DNA from: Palleronia abyssalis
GTDB lineage: Bacteria; Pseudomonadota; Alphaproteobacteria; Rhodobacterales; Rhodobacteraceae
Length of the DNA stretch: 64,000 nt
Direction of reading: 5' to 3'
Assembly: GCF_900302445.1 (NCBI RefSeq)
Contig: NZ_ONZF01000002.1
Span: 62,001-126,000, forward strand
Position 1 is the stretch's first letter; the number at the start of each line of letters is the position of its first letter. Under the pieces are notes generated by a model that was not told the DNA's origin, made no database searches, and worked only from the letters and a program-made list of their open reading frames with translations. The translations under genes and the position numbers were made by a program. Shown one piece after another: positions 42,650 through 52,849 of this stretch.

Positions 42650-45577
42650 ATGGCGGATACCAGCGAAATCAACATGATCAACCTTCAGGTCTGGGCCGAG
42701 GAACTGGCCAAGACCGACAAGCGGAACGGCACCTACGCCGACAATATCGCCGAGGATTCTAAATACTACCTCTGGCATTCCGAATTCCAGACCATACCGC
42801 TAGGTATGGACGGCAACCCCGAGCAATTTGCCGCAAAACTCAAGGAAGCGCTGCCCTCGGTCAACACGCTGCGCATGGCCTTCAACGAGTATTCGTTCGA
42901 CGAGAACGGTCAGCTTCACGAACAGTACGAGCGGTTCCTGGAAGCCGCCGCTTCTGAGGGGTTCCAGCTGGTCATGGTCTATGCCGGCGGTGACATCCAA
43001 CGCTTCGGTCAAGACCAAAGCGATCCGGACGTGGTCGCAGCGGGGCTCGACGGGGATGTGAAAAATGGGCTGATTCAGGGCTGGGACTCGATGCTCGACT
43101 GGCTCGATGCGCATTCGGAGGTCAAGAACGCCGTCTGGGGCTACGAGATCGCAAACGAGCCCGCCGCTTATCAAAACGGCGACCGTATAGTCGATGACGC
43201 CCGCTTCGTCGAACTATATGCCGAGCACATGATCGAACTGGGCGCGCGGATCGAAGCACGGTCGGACGCGAATATCCTCGTTGGCGGTTTCGGCTACTCG
43301 GGGCGTTTCACGGATCTCGATGCGGGCGATATCGGGGGGCTGACAGCGCTCGATGCAATACGGGACGCGATTGGCGACAATCTCGTCTGGTCCGCGCACC
43401 TTTATCCCGGCTGGGTCAGGTCCGATGGCGACCTCGACCTTCTGGCGGAACGGCTCGAGGCACACTACGCCCCGGTCCTCGGCGACGCGATCCTGCTTAC
43501 TGAAATCAACGCCAGCGGCAGTCGGGTAGACAATCCTGACACCCTGGACGGTGAACCGGCCACCTATATCCGCGCCTGGGAGTGGTTCACCGACAACGGA
43601 ATGGGCGCAAGCTGGTTTCCCGGCGCCGAGACCGGCGGATCAAACTTTGCGGTCATCGCCGCGGATGGCACCATCAGCTACCTGCACCAAGGCTCTCTTG
43701 CCCATGGGTTCAACCTCTTCTCTCTGGGCGAGAATCCGGTCGTACACGCGCATGGCGAGGAGTTCGGGACCGATCTGGTCGAGGGGCGGGTACGAAACGA
43801 ACGCCACGACGTCGACGGCATGACCTTCGACGAGGGGATAGACGGCGTCGCTTTCGGCTTTGGGTATGGCGGCAACGACACGATCACCGGGCAGGACCGC
43901 GCCAACGACCTTATTTATGGTGGGACCGGCGACGACCGCGCAAACGGCATGGCCGGTGACGATCACCTGTTCGGACAGGACGGCCACGATTCGCTTCAAG
44001 GCGGGCTCGGCAACGACGTCCTCATGGGCGGGCGTGGCAACGACACGCTGATCGGGGGGAACGGGTACGACATGTCGACAGGCGGCGCCGGGGCCGACGT
44101 GTTCGTCGCCGGGCTGGGCCAAGATCACATCGTGGACTTCGATGCCGCCCAAGGCGACACCTTGCGCGTGGGTGGTGAAACACTGGACCTGGTCGGCCTT
44201 CTCGAACGTGGTGCAAGATATTCCGCCCAGGCCGACGGTCTTCTGAACGACCTGCGCCTCGATACGGCCGAGGGCCGCGTCATTCTTCACGACTTCTATA
44301 CCACGAATGCCGACGCGATCGCGGCCATCGCGCCCCCGCCGGGTCCGCTCGACGCCACCGATGGCGACGACCTTATCGATGCCGCGTCCGCGGAAATCGC
44401 CGGCGACGTGTCTCCGGGGGTGCAGCTGAACAGCGGGCACGGACACGATACGATCATCGGCACCTCAGGCGCGGACTCGCTGGACGGTGGGTTTGGCGAC
44501 GATGTGATCCGCGCGGGCGACGGGGCGGATACGCTCGATGCGTCCAACGGCAGGGACACGTTGTTCGGCGAAGACGGGAACGACTTCCTCTTCCTCGGCG
44601 AGGACGGGGTCATCGCGGATGGCGGCACCGGGGACGACCATTTCTTCGCCAATCTCATGACGGGGGCCAACCATGCCGTTACCGGCGGTGGCGGGCGCGA
44701 CCACCTCGAGATCGTGCTGAGGGGGGTCGAGGGCGGGGGATCCGTGCGCCTGACGGATTACGACCCCTTGCGCGAAACCATCACGGTCGACAGCATCGAC
44801 CTGCGCCTGCTTATCGGGGCCGAACCCATACCCGAAGAAGCGTTCGAGTTGATCGGGACCGATCTTTACCTGCAGCTCGGGCAGACGAACACGTTGATAT
44901 TCCAGAACGTTGATCTGCAAACCTTCGGGACCGGATTTGGCCTGGATGCCGCTGCGATCCGAATAGCCAACCCCGAGGATCTGATCGATCCGACCTATTC
45001 GGACGCCTATGGCAGGATCGCCAGCCGGATCGACGACGAACTTCGCACCACCGACGATGACACCCTGATACGGACCGGATCAGGCAACGACACGGTCCAT
45101 GGCGGCCGAGGCGATGACGAGATCTGGGGCGGCAGCGGCGACGATATCCTGGACGCACGGAACGGAAACGACATCGTATACGGCGGATCGGGGAACGACC
45201 TGATCAGCGCGTCAGCCGGGCGAAACACCCTGAAAGGCGGCGAAGGCGACGACACGATCCAGTCCGGATACCACAGTTCGACCATGGACGGCGGCGCCGG
45301 GAATGATGTGATCGAGATGGATATCTCGCGCGGTGCCGACCATGTGGCATCGGGCGGCACTGGCGCCGATGTGTTCGTTTTCGTGGGTGAGGGAAGCAAG
45401 CTCTGCCACGTCACCATCCTCGACTTCGACACTGAAGTGGACCGCATCGAACTTGGGGGCGGCCGCGTGAACTACACCCTGTCCGAGGACGGCAAAGACT
45501 TGGTCTTCACGTTCGATGGGGGGGATACACTGCGCTTGGTCGAGGTGACGATGGACGCATGGCTGGACCTTGGTTGA
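42650..45577 (+). CDS. Secreted glycanase: clan-A glycoside hydrolase with RTX calcium-binding repeats
   Basis: 975 residues. Residues 1 to about 380 form a TIM-barrel hydrolase of the GH5-like clan A. The acid/base is Glu170 in GYEIANEPA and the nucleophile is probably Glu285 in LLTEINASG, at the ends of strands 4 and 7 as in that clan. From about residue 405 there are two blocks of GGxGxDxxx RTX repeats (for example GGLGNDVLMGGRGNDTLIGG and GGRGDDEIWGGSGDDILDAR) joined by other beta-rich segments. There is no N-terminal signal peptide, so type I secretion through a C-terminal signal is expected; that exporter is not in the window. Its position beside wzc recalls ExsH/PlyA, which trim EPS in rhizobia. 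Substrate unknown. The ATG at 42650 is preferred over a GTG at 42593. Confidence 0.85.
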   Translation: MADTSEINMINLQVWAEELAKTDKRNGTYADNIAEDSKYYLWHSEFQTIPLGMDGNPEQFAAKLKEALPSVNTLRMAFNEYSFDENGQLHEQYERFLEAAASEGFQLVMVYAGGDIQRFGQDQSDPDVVAAGLDGDVKNGLIQGWDSMLDWLDAHSEVKNAVWGYEIANEPAAYQNGDRIVDDARFVELYAEHMIELGARIEARSDANILVGGFGYSGRFTDLDAGDIGGLTALDAIRDAIGDNLVWSAHLYPGWVRSDGDLDLLAERLEAHYAPVLGDAILLTEINASGSRVDNPDTLDGEPATYIRAWEWFTDNGMGASWFPGAETGGSNFAVIAADGTISYLHQGSLAHGFNLFSLGENPVVHAHGEEFGTDLVEGRVRNERHDVDGMTFDEGIDGVAFGFGYGGNDTITGQDRANDLIYGGTGDDRANGMAGDDHLFGQDGHDSLQGGLGNDVLMGGRGNDTLIGGNGYDMSTGGAGADVFVAGLGQDHIVDFDAAQGDTLRVGGETLDLVGLLERGARYSAQADGLLNDLRLDTAEGRVILHDFYTTNADAIAAIAPPPGPLDATDGDDLIDAASAEIAGDVSPGVQLNSGHGHDTIIGTSGADSLDGGFGDDVIRAGDGADTLDASNGRDTLFGEDGNDFLFLGEDGVIADGGTGDDHFFANLMTGANHAVTGGGGRDHLEIVLRGVEGGGSVRLTDYDPLRETITVDSIDLRLLIGAEPIPEEAFELIGTDLYLQLGQTNTLIFQNVDLQTFGTGFGLDAAAIRIANPEDLIDPTYSDAYGRIASRIDDELRTTDDDTLIRTGSGNDTVHGGRGDDEIWGGSGDDILDARNGNDIVYGGSGNDLISASAGRNTLKGGEGDDTIQSGYHSSTMDGGAGNDVIEMDISRGADHVASGGTGADVFVFVGEGSKLCHVTILDFDTEVDRIELGGGRVNYTLSEDGKDLVFTFDGGDTLRLVEVTMDAWLDLG

Positions 45578-45586
45578 GGGCAGGGA

Positions 45587-46864
45587 TCAGCCGTTCTCCC
45601 TCAGGATCCGGCCCGCAAGATAGAGGGATCCGCAAATCAGGATTCGCGATTTCGGCGCGGTCTCCGCAATCCTCTGTACCGCCTCCAGGGCCGAAGCCGC
45701 AGTGAAGGCCTCGAATCCCACGGACCGTGCGGCATCGGCCGTCGTCCGGGCATCCAGGGTATTCGCTTCGCCCGGGATCGACACGGCAGTCAGGCTTTTC
45801 GCACTTCGGGCAAGGGGGCGCAGGAAACCCGCAACGTCCTTGGTGTTCAGCATGCCGCAAACCACGTGCGTTTCGCGTGCAGGCATATCCGACAGTGTGG
45901 CCGCGATGACCTGACCAGCCGCCGGATTGTGCCCGCCGTCCAGAAACACCTCGGCCCCGTCGGCAGCGTCGACGATAGGCCCCCGGGCCAACTTTTGCAT
46001 CCGCGCGGGCCAGATGGCGCCCGTCATCGCAGCTTCGCACCCCGCCTCGTCGACGCCCAGCTCCCGCAGCACCGCAAGGGCCGTCCCGGCATTCTGGACT
46101 TGATGGGGGCCGCGCAACGCAGGCATTGGCAGGTCCAACAGTCCGCGCTCATCCTGAAAAACCAGCCGATCCCGCTCGACCCAGACATGCCAATGCTGCC
46201 CGTAGATCGAGGCAGGCGCACCGGTCCGCGCCAGTTGCGCCTCGATCACGTCCAGCGCCACTTCCTCCTGCGGACCGACGATGCAAGGGACCTGCCGCTT
46301 GATGATACCGGCCTTTTCGCCGGCAATCTCTGCCAGGGTGTCCCCCAGATACTGCTGATGATCGATGGAGACGGGCGTTATCACCGACACCCGCGGCGTC
46401 ATCACGTTCGTCGCATCCAGCCGCCCACCCAGCCCGACCTCCAGCAAAGTCCAGTCCGCCTCGGTCCGGGCGAACGCCAGAAAGGCGGCCGCTGTCGTGA
46501 TCTCGAAAAACGTGATCGGCTTGCCGCCGTTCGCGCCCTCGCACTCGTCCAGCAACGCGGCCAGCGTGTCTTCCGAGATCACCTTTCCCGCCAGACGGAT
46601 GCGTTCGTGGAACCAGGCCAGATGGGGCGACGTATAGGCATGCACCTGCCCGGACCCCGCCTCGAGCCCCGCCCGGATCATCGCCAGCGTCGAGCCTTTG
46701 CCGTTCGTCCCGGCCACGTGCACCACCGGGGGCAACCGCTGTTCGGGGTTTCCCAAATCGTCCAGAAGACGCCGCATCCGATCGAGCGTGAGGTCGATCA
46801 CCTTCGGATGCAGCGCCATCAGCCGATCCAGGATGACGTCGGACCTCGCAGCGGCGGTGTGCAT
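45587..46864 (-). CDS. folC: Bifunctional folylpolyglutamate synthase / dihydrofolate synthase
   Basis: About 425 residues. The ATP-binding loop VVHVAGTNGKGSTLAMI, then YTSPHLAWFHERIRL and LLEVGLGGRLDATNVM are the FolC/Mur-ligase signatures. It joins dihydropteroate to glutamate and extends folate polyglutamate chains. The start ATG at 46864 shares a base with the accD stop (TGATG); an in-frame GTG lies one codon upstream. It converges with the glycanase gene, 9 bases apart, over a weak TGAGGG/CCCTCA hairpin. Confidence 0.96.
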   Translation of the reverse strand: MHTAAARSDVILDRLMALHPKVIDLTLDRMRRLLDDLGNPEQRLPPVVHVAGTNGKGSTLAMIRAGLEAGSGQVHAYTSPHLAWFHERIRLAGKVISEDTLAALLDECEGANGGKPITFFEITTAAAFLAFARTEADWTLLEVGLGGRLDATNVMTPRVSVITPVSIDHQQYLGDTLAEIAGEKAGIIKRQVPCIVGPQEEVALDVIEAQLARTGAPASIYGQHWHVWVERDRLVFQDERGLLDLPMPALRGPHQVQNAGTALAVLRELGVDEAGCEAAMTGAIWPARMQKLARGPIVDAADGAEVFLDGGHNPAAGQVIAATLSDMPARETHVVCGMLNTKDVAGFLRPLARSAKSLTAVSIPGEANTLDARTTADAARSVGFEAFTAASALEAVQRIAETAPKSRILICGSLYLAGRILRENG

Positions 46865-47796
46865 CACCCCTGCGCCGTCGGCGGCGGAAGCGTGGCGGTC
46901 GCACCTTCGGACGTCCCTGGCGCAGGCAGATCGGCCTGAACCGCGGCCGGCATCCCTGTCAGCATGCGCAGAACGACGGTCAGTTCCTCGCGCATCTTGC
47001 GGCGGTCGGTTACGCGATCTAGCATGCCGTGATCCAGTAGGTATTCGGCCCGCTGGAAGCCCTCGGGCAGCTTCTCGCGGATGGTCTGTTCGATCACGCG
47101 CGGCCCGGCAAAGCAGATCAGTGCGTTCGGCTCGGCGATCTGGACGTCACCCAGCATCGCGTAGGACGCGGTCACGCCGCCCGTGGTCGGGTGGGTCAGT
47201 ACCACGATATAGGGCAGGCCCGCCTCCTTCAGCATCTCGACCGCGACGGTCGTTCGCGGCATCTGCATCAGCGACAGAATGCCCTCCTGCATCCGCGCGC
47301 CCCCGGCCGCCGAGAACAGGACAAGCGGCCGCTTCAGTTCGACCGCGCGGCGGGCGGCCGCCAGGATCGCATTCCCGACATACATCCCCATGGATCCGGC
47401 CATGAACGAGAAATCCTGGCCCGCGGCGACAATCCCGACCTGTCCCACTTCGCCCTCGGCGACCAGCATCGCCTCTTTCTCGCCAGTCTGGCGCTGCGCG
47501 GCACGAAGGCGGTCGGGGTATTTCTTCTGGTCGCGGAACTGCAGCGGGTCGGTCAGGGGCTGTTCCACCGCGACCTCGGCGAAGGCGCCGCCGTCGAACA
47601 GTGCCTCGAACCGGGCACGGGGCGTGATCGGCATGTGATGGCCGCATTGCGTGCAGACATTCAGATTCTCCGAAATCTCGCGGTGAAACAGCATCGAGCC
47701 GCACTCGTCGCATTTCGTCCACAGGTTCTCGGGCACCTCGCGTCGATTGAAAAGCGAGCCGATCTTGGGACGGACGTAGTTGGTAATCCAGTTCAT
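46864..47796 (-). CDS. accD: Acetyl-CoA carboxylase carboxyltransferase subunit beta
   Basis: 310 residues. The zinc ribbon is complete, with Cys29, Cys32, Cys48 and Cys51 (CDEC ... CTQC). The crotonase-fold core has GARMQEGILSLMQMPRTT and LTHPTTGGVTASYAMLGD. It forms the transferase part of acetyl-CoA carboxylase for fatty acid synthesis. The C-terminal 25 residues are proline- and alanine-rich and not conserved. The order accD-folC, translationally coupled, is common in proteobacteria. Confidence 0.97.
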   Translation of the reverse strand: MNWITNYVRPKIGSLFNRREVPENLWTKCDECGSMLFHREISENLNVCTQCGHHMPITPRARFEALFDGGAFAEVAVEQPLTDPLQFRDQKKYPDRLRAAQRQTGEKEAMLVAEGEVGQVGIVAAGQDFSFMAGSMGMYVGNAILAAARRAVELKRPLVLFSAAGGARMQEGILSLMQMPRTTVAVEMLKEAGLPYIVVLTHPTTGGVTASYAMLGDVQIAEPNALICFAGPRVIEQTIREKLPEGFQRAEYLLDHGMLDRVTDRRKMREELTVVLRMLTGMPAAVQADLPAPGTSEGATATLPPPTAQG

Positions 47797-47851
47797 CGCA
47801 GACCTCGTTCCGGTTGCGGGGTCAGATACGCATGCCGGCCGACCATTGCAA

Positions 47852-48733
47852 TCAACGGCGCAGCCACCACCGCAGAAGCCCCCAGATCACGACCACCCCG
47901 GCAAGGTCCATCACGACAAGGGTGCTTGTGACCTCGAGATCGTCGGCAGCGTAGGGCGTCACATACAGTGCAAGCCCCGTGATCGTGCCCTTCGTCGCCA
48001 CGATCAGCAAAGCCGCGCAGTTATTCGCGAAATGCAGCCCCCATGCCGCGCCAAGGCTGCCAGTGGCATAGGTCAGGTCCGCCGCCGCCAGACCGAAGGC
48101 CGTCGCCGACAGCGCGATCAGCCAGGCGTTGTCGCCGGCCGTGGTGGGATCGTAGTGCAGGGCGCCGAAGATCACGGAAGGGATCACAAGGTAGGCCAGC
48201 CGCCACGGGACCCGCGCCGCGATCTGTTGCATGAGATAGCCGCGGAAGATCAGCTCCTCGGCCCCGGTCTGGATCAGCACCAGCCCCACGGACAGCGGCA
48301 GCAACGTGGCCCAGAGCCGGGGGGCCAGGTTCGGCTCGGGCGGCATGCCCTGGCTCAGCGCCAGAAGCGAAAAGGTGTAAAGCACGACCACGACCAGGAC
48401 GGCCCGCCCGAAATCGCGCAGCAGGCGCCCGCGCGGCCCGAACAGGGTGCCGGGGCCACGCCCGTGCAGCATCCGCGCCGCCGCGACGGGGGCCAGCGCC
48501 ATGCCGATGAAGGTCGCCAGCAGAAGCAGGGTCGCGCGCGGCGTGTCGGGCGCCATCAGGCCCTGCAGCTCGCGTCGCACGCCCGCCCCGCCCGATACGC
48601 CCCAGACCGCCCCGAACATCAGCGCGATCCAGCCGAAGATGACGACCCCCATCACGAGGCATCCCACGATCAGCCGCCACAGCGCGGGCCGCTGGCGGGC
48701 CGGGGCGACGAAGCGGTCGAATGCGGGCGTCAT
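47852..48733 (-). CDS. CPBP-family intramembrane metalloprotease
   Basis: 293 residues with about eight hydrophobic helices. The CPBP/Abi signature is present: [11 protein letters not shown] (paired glutamates and arginine), FGALHYDP, and HFANN, which supply the metal-binding and catalytic residues. Substrate unknown; relatives act in prenyl-protein processing, bacteriocin immunity or anti-sigma cleavage. It lies 55 bases before accD on the same strand and diverges from ilvD. Confidence 0.87.
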   Translation of the reverse strand: MTPAFDRFVAPARQRPALWRLIVGCLVMGVVIFGWIALMFGAVWGVSGGAGVRRELQGLMAPDTPRATLLLLATFIGMALAPVAAARMLHGRGPGTLFGPRGRLLRDFGRAVLVVVVLYTFSLLALSQGMPPEPNLAPRLWATLLPLSVGLVLIQTGAEELIFRGYLMQQIAARVPWRLAYLVIPSVIFGALHYDPTTAGDNAWLIALSATAFGLAAADLTYATGSLGAAWGLHFANNCAALLIVATKGTITGLALYVTPYAADDLEVTSTLVVMDLAGVVVIWGLLRWWLRR

Positions 48734-48875
48734 GGAATGTCGGTCCTTTCACAGATCTCGCCGTCTGAGGTGCGCCGTCCCCCCGCCGCGGCAAGGGTCC
48801 TTGGAACGAAGTCTTGTCGATACGCTGCCCCTCGCCTATTCGGGGGGGGCGTCACAGTCGAGGGAGCGAAGCGCG

Positions 48876-50639
48876 ATGCTGAAGGGCAAACCGGACAAGT
48901 CCAAACTTCCCAGCCGCCACGTCACCGAGGGGCCGGAACGCGCGCCGCACCGGTCCTACTATTATGCGATGGGCCTGACCGCCGACGAAATCGACCAGCC
49001 CTTTGTCGGCGTCGCGACCTGCTGGAACGAGGCCGCGCCGTGCAACATCGCCCTGTCGCGCCAGGCGCAGGCGGTCAAGATGGGCGTCAAGGCCGCCTCG
49101 GGCACACCGCGCGAGTTCACCACGATCACCGTCACCGACGGCATAGCCATGGGGCACGAGGGGATGCGCTCGTCCCTGGCCTCGCGCGAGGCCATTGCCG
49201 ACACGGTCGAACTGACCATGCGCGGCCACGGCTACGATGCGCTGGTGGGCCTTGCGGGCTGCGACAAGTCGCTGCCGGGCATGATGATGGCGATGGTGCG
49301 CCTGAACGTGCCGTCGGTCTTCATCTATGGCGGCTCGATCCTGCCGGGCAAGGTGCCCGCCGGCGCAAACGTCCCCGAGGATTTCGCCACCCGCGACCTG
49401 ACCGTGCAGGACATGTTCGAGGCCGTCGGCCGCCACCAGAACGGCACCCTGTCGGACGAGGCGCTCGCGATCCTCGAACGCGTCGCCTGCCCCTCCGCCG
49501 GGGCCTGTGGCGGCCAGTTCACCGCCAACACCATGGCCTGCGTGTCCGAGGCGATCGGCCTTGCGCTGTTCAACTCGTCCGGCGCACCCGCGCCGTATGA
49601 ATCCCGCGACCAGTACGGCACCGCGTCGGGCGAGGCGGTGATGAACCTGCTCGAAAAGAACATCCGCGCCCGCGACGTGGTGACGCGCAAGTCGCTGGAA
49701 AACGCCGCGCGGGTCGTCGCCTGCACCGGCGGCTCGACCAACGCCGGCCTGCATCTGCCCGCGATCGCGCACGAGGCGGGGATCGACTTTTTCCTGCAGG
49801 ATGTCTGCGAGATCTTCCGCGACACACCGTATTTCGTCGATCTGAAGCCCGGCGGCCAATACGTCGCCAAGGACCTTTACGACGCGGGCGGTCTGCCTGT
49901 CGTGATGAAGGAGCTGCGCAAGGCAGGCCTCATCCACGAGGATTGCCTGACCGCCTCGGGCCGCTCCATCGGCGAGGAAATCGACCTGATCGACCGCGAG
50001 GCCGACGGACGCGTGATCCACTCGGTTGAGACACCGATCACCAAGACCGGCGGCGTGGTCGGCTTGCAAGGCAACCTTGCCCCCGAAGGCGCCATCGTGA
50101 AGGTCGCGGGCATGAGCGCCGAGGAACAGGTCTTCACCGGCCCCGCCCGCGTCTTCGAGTCCGAGGAAGAGGCGTTCGAGGCCGTCAAGGCGCGCACCTA
50201 CAAGGAAGGCGAGGTCCTGGTGATCCGCAACGAGGGCCCCGCGGGCGGCCCCGGCATGCGCGAGATGCTGGCCACCACCGCCGCGCTGTCGGGTCAGGGG
50301 ATGGGCAAGAAGGTCGCGCTGATCACCGACGGGCGCTTCTCGGGCGCGACGCGCGGCTTCTGCGTCGGCCATGTGGGCCCCGAGGCGGCGCAGGGCGGCC
50401 CGATCGCCCTTTTGCAGAACGGCGACGTGATCACCATCGATGCTGTGAAGGGTGAAATTTCGGTCGATCTCGACGAGGCCGAGCTTGAGCGCCGTCGTGA
50501 GGGATGGACCGGAGCCAAACCCACGAACTATGCCAGCGGGGCGCTGTGGAAATTCGCACAGCTTGTCGGGCCGACCTACAAGGGCGCCGTCACGCATCCG
50601 GGCGCCGAAGCGGAAACGCACATCTACATGGATCTGTAA
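48876..50639 (+). CDS. ilvD: Dihydroxy-acid dehydratase
   Basis: A 587-residue iron-sulfur dehydratase of branched-chain amino acid synthesis. [29 protein letters not shown] and [19 protein letters not shown] contain the cluster cysteines. The C-terminal half has [23 protein letters not shown]. Length and motifs are normal. Upstream is a 142-bp divergent spacer; downstream lie two small conserved genes on the same strand. Confidence 0.97.
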   Translation: MLKGKPDKSKLPSRHVTEGPERAPHRSYYYAMGLTADEIDQPFVGVATCWNEAAPCNIALSRQAQAVKMGVKAASGTPREFTTITVTDGIAMGHEGMRSSLASREAIADTVELTMRGHGYDALVGLAGCDKSLPGMMMAMVRLNVPSVFIYGGSILPGKVPAGANVPEDFATRDLTVQDMFEAVGRHQNGTLSDEALAILERVACPSAGACGGQFTANTMACVSEAIGLALFNSSGAPAPYESRDQYGTASGEAVMNLLEKNIRARDVVTRKSLENAARVVACTGGSTNAGLHLPAIAHEAGIDFFLQDVCEIFRDTPYFVDLKPGGQYVAKDLYDAGGLPVVMKELRKAGLIHEDCLTASGRSIGEEIDLIDREADGRVIHSVETPITKTGGVVGLQGNLAPEGAIVKVAGMSAEEQVFTGPARVFESEEEAFEAVKARTYKEGEVLVIRNEGPAGGPGMREMLATTAALSGQGMGKKVALITDGRFSGATRGFCVGHVGPEAAQGGPIALLQNGDVITIDAVKGEISVDLDEAELERRREGWTGAKPTNYASGALWKFAQLVGPTYKGAVTHPGAEAETHIYMDL

Positions 50640-50665
50640 ACCGCGGCAGGGGAAAGGGGGGCGGG

Positions 50666-51433
50666 ATGAAGCTGAACGGTGGCCTCGACGGTATCCTGCA
50701 TCGCCAGTCCCTTGCGCGGTGGGATCGCGTGGGCGCCGGGCTTTCGGCTTGCGACCCCGTCTCTCTCCGCGCGATCCGGCAGGAGGCAATCGACCTGCGG
50801 CACAGGCTGGACCGGGTTGTGGCCGATGCAGAGTGCCGGCTGGTTGCCGAAACGCCCGAAGGCCGCGACCTTATTGCGCCGAGCGACTCGGACTGGGCTT
50901 GGCGGCCCCCGGTCTTCTGCACGCGTCTGCTGGTTCCGGGACAGGCCGGCGTGACGAATGGCGCGCTGATGGGCGACGCCCTCAAGATATTTCATGACTG
51001 CACACATTCCGAGATCTCGGTTCGCCAGCGTGCAGGGCGGGGCCAAGCCGGGGCCGCGCCGCAGGTGATCGATCTGGATGTGATGGGGTTCGACGGCTCG
51101 TTCCTCAGCCTTGTCGTCGATCTGCCGCCCGAGGCAATTCGGGGGCTTTCGATGTCCCATATCGTCCAGATCGATCTGATGGTCGAATACGAACGCCCGT
51201 TGGAGCTGTTTGCCCGCCTGAACATCAAGCACGGTCCGAACGTGGAACAGGTGGTGCGCGAACTCGACCTGCGCGAACCGCGCGTCACGGCCGAGATCGA
51301 CCTGGCTTATACCGACATCGTCGAAGCCCAGATCGATAGGGCTTGGCTGGACATCATCGTCGGTCAGCCGCGGATGAACCGGCTATCCATTCGCGACTTC
51401 GTGCTCAGCCGTCGCCTGCGCGCCGAAATGTAA
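50666..51433 (+). CDS. Conserved protein, DUF6478-like
   Basis: 255 residues, no signal peptide or membrane helix. It starts MKLNGGLDGILHRQSLARWDR and has the segments RLVAETPEGRDLIAPSDSDWAWRP and VDLPPEAIRGLSMSHIVQI. It resembles a Rhodobacterales-restricted family I recall as DUF6478; no function is known. The start follows AGGGGGGCGGG, 26 bases after ilvD, and the next gene follows within 10 bases, so the three may be one transcript. Confidence 0.7.
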   Translation: MKLNGGLDGILHRQSLARWDRVGAGLSACDPVSLRAIRQEAIDLRHRLDRVVADAECRLVAETPEGRDLIAPSDSDWAWRPPVFCTRLLVPGQAGVTNGALMGDALKIFHDCTHSEISVRQRAGRGQAGAAPQVIDLDVMGFDGSFLSLVVDLPPEAIRGLSMSHIVQIDLMVEYERPLELFARLNIKHGPNVEQVVRELDLREPRVTAEIDLAYTDIVEAQIDRAWLDIIVGQPRMNRLSIRDFVLSRRLRAEM

Positions 51434-51443
51434 GGATGTGGCG

Positions 51444-51809
51444 ATGACCGATACGCAATCCTGGACCGTCGCCATGTCGACCCTCGAAGCGGGGGTCTGG
51501 TCCCTCCGCCTCGAAGGGGCATCGCAAGCCCCCAAGCTTGAAGCCAGCCACGCCCATCGCACGATACCCGATGTGACCGTGACCGAGGAAGACGGCGCGA
51601 TCCTCGTGCGGGTCGACCTGCCCCCGGCCGTGCTGTCGGATGGCCTGCAATCGGTTCACCTGATGGAAAAAAAATCCGGCGTCGTTTTGGCTTCGCTGCA
51701 TGTCGCGGCGGGCAGAACGGTGTCGCAGGACCTGGCGACCGAGCTTGCCTTGCTCCGCGACGAGGTCGACCTTCTGAAACGTGTTTTCCGGCGCCATTTC
51801 GCGGACTGA
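51444..51809 (+). CDS. Small conserved hypothetical protein
   Basis: 121 residues. The middle is beta-rich (HRTIPDVTVTEEDGAILVRVDLPPAVLSDGLQSVHLM) and the C-terminus is a helical heptad-like segment, LATELALLRDEVDLLKRVFRRHF, that may dimerise. The ATG at 51444 follows AAGGA by 7 bases; a GTG two codons earlier is possible. 'VDLPPAVLSDGLQSVHL' echoes 'VDLPPEAIRGLSMSHIV' in the preceding gene, so the two may share a fold or act together. Function unknown. Confidence 0.7.
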   Translation: MTDTQSWTVAMSTLEAGVWSLRLEGASQAPKLEASHAHRTIPDVTVTEEDGAILVRVDLPPAVLSDGLQSVHLMEKKSGVVLASLHVAAGRTVSQDLATELALLRDEVDLLKRVFRRHFAD

Positions 51810-51940
51810 TCGAAGTTTCGCAGAGGCGAACGATCCGAGGCATCTCCTCGATATTGTCCGCGCAAAGACCCAATCTCGCCCAGATCGGCCCGCATACTTT
51901 CACGAATTGGGAGCTTTGCTGCAATTTCGTTAGGGTAATA

Positions 51941-52846
51941 ATGGACAGATTGACCGAGATGGAAGCCTTCGCCACCGTCGTGGATCAAGGGGGCTTTACC
52001 GACGCTGCCAAGAAGATGGGTATCTCAAAATCCGCCGTCTCCAAGCACGTCTCGTCGCTCGAGGCGCGTCTTGGGGCCCGCCTTCTGAACCGGACCACCC
52101 GCCGCGTCAGTCCGACAGAGATTGGGCTGGCCTATTACGACCGGGCCCGACGCGTTCTGAACGATGCGGGCGAGGCTGACAGCCTCGTGACCTCGATGCA
52201 ATCCGCGCCTTCGGGCCTTTTGCGAATCTCGGTGGCAACGGACTTCGGCGTAAACCATCTGTCACCGATCCTGGGCGATTTCCTGGGGGAATTTCCCGAT
52301 ATCACCGTGAACATGATCCTTAACAACCGGTATGTCGAACTGATCTCGGAAGGGTTCGACATGGCCATCCGGATCGGTGAGCTTGAGGATTCCACCCTGC
52401 GTGCCCGCAAGCTGACCGAGACGACGAAGCGCATGATCGCAGCGCCCTCGTATTTCGAGAAATTCGGCCGCCCCGAACGCATCGACGACCTGAACGAACA
52501 CAAGCTGCTGCACTATTCCAGCCAGTCGAACGGGGCGGTGTGGAAACTGACGGCCCCGTCCGGGGAAAAGCGCCAGGTCCGCACCAGTGGGTGGCTGTCG
52601 GTCAACGATGGTCAGTCGCTTCTCAACGCCGCGATTTCGGGACTCGGGATCGCGTATCTGCCCTCATATCTCTATGCTGGCGCCATGGCCGAGGGGCTGG
52701 TGGAGGAGGCCATCCCAGACCTGCCGGCCGAGACGCAGGGCATCTTCGCCGTCTATCCGCCTGGCCGCTTCACCCAACCCAAAGTGCGGGCGTTCATCGA
52801 TTTCCTGGCCCACGCCTTCGCCGAGAAGGGCCCCGAGCACTGGTAG
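51941..52846 (+). CDS. LysR-family transcriptional regulator
   Basis: 301 residues. The N-terminal helix-turn-helix reads AFATVVDQGGFTDAAKKMGISKSAVSKHVSSLEARLGARLLNRTTR, followed by a substrate-binding domain with VATDFGVNHLSPILGDFLGEFPDI. It belongs to the DsdC/AaeR-like group that often has no adjacent metabolic target. Neighbours give no clear regulon, and the inducer is unknown. It converges with the OmpA-like gene, 3 bases apart. Confidence 0.92.
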   Translation: MDRLTEMEAFATVVDQGGFTDAAKKMGISKSAVSKHVSSLEARLGARLLNRTTRRVSPTEIGLAYYDRARRVLNDAGEADSLVTSMQSAPSGLLRISVATDFGVNHLSPILGDFLGEFPDITVNMILNNRYVELISEGFDMAIRIGELEDSTLRARKLTETTKRMIAAPSYFEKFGRPERIDDLNEHKLLHYSSQSNGAVWKLTAPSGEKRQVRTSGWLSVNDGQSLLNAAISGLGIAYLPSYLYAGAMAEGLVEEAIPDLPAETQGIFAVYPPGRFTQPKVRAFIDFLAHAFAEKGPEHW

Positions 52847-52849
52847 GCG

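Noticed and set aside
43850-45350. Tandem DNA repeats in the glycanase gene
   Set aside because: The repetition is at protein level (RTX nonapeptides) with degenerate DNA; there are no identical tandem units and no CRISPR-like repeat-spacer pattern.
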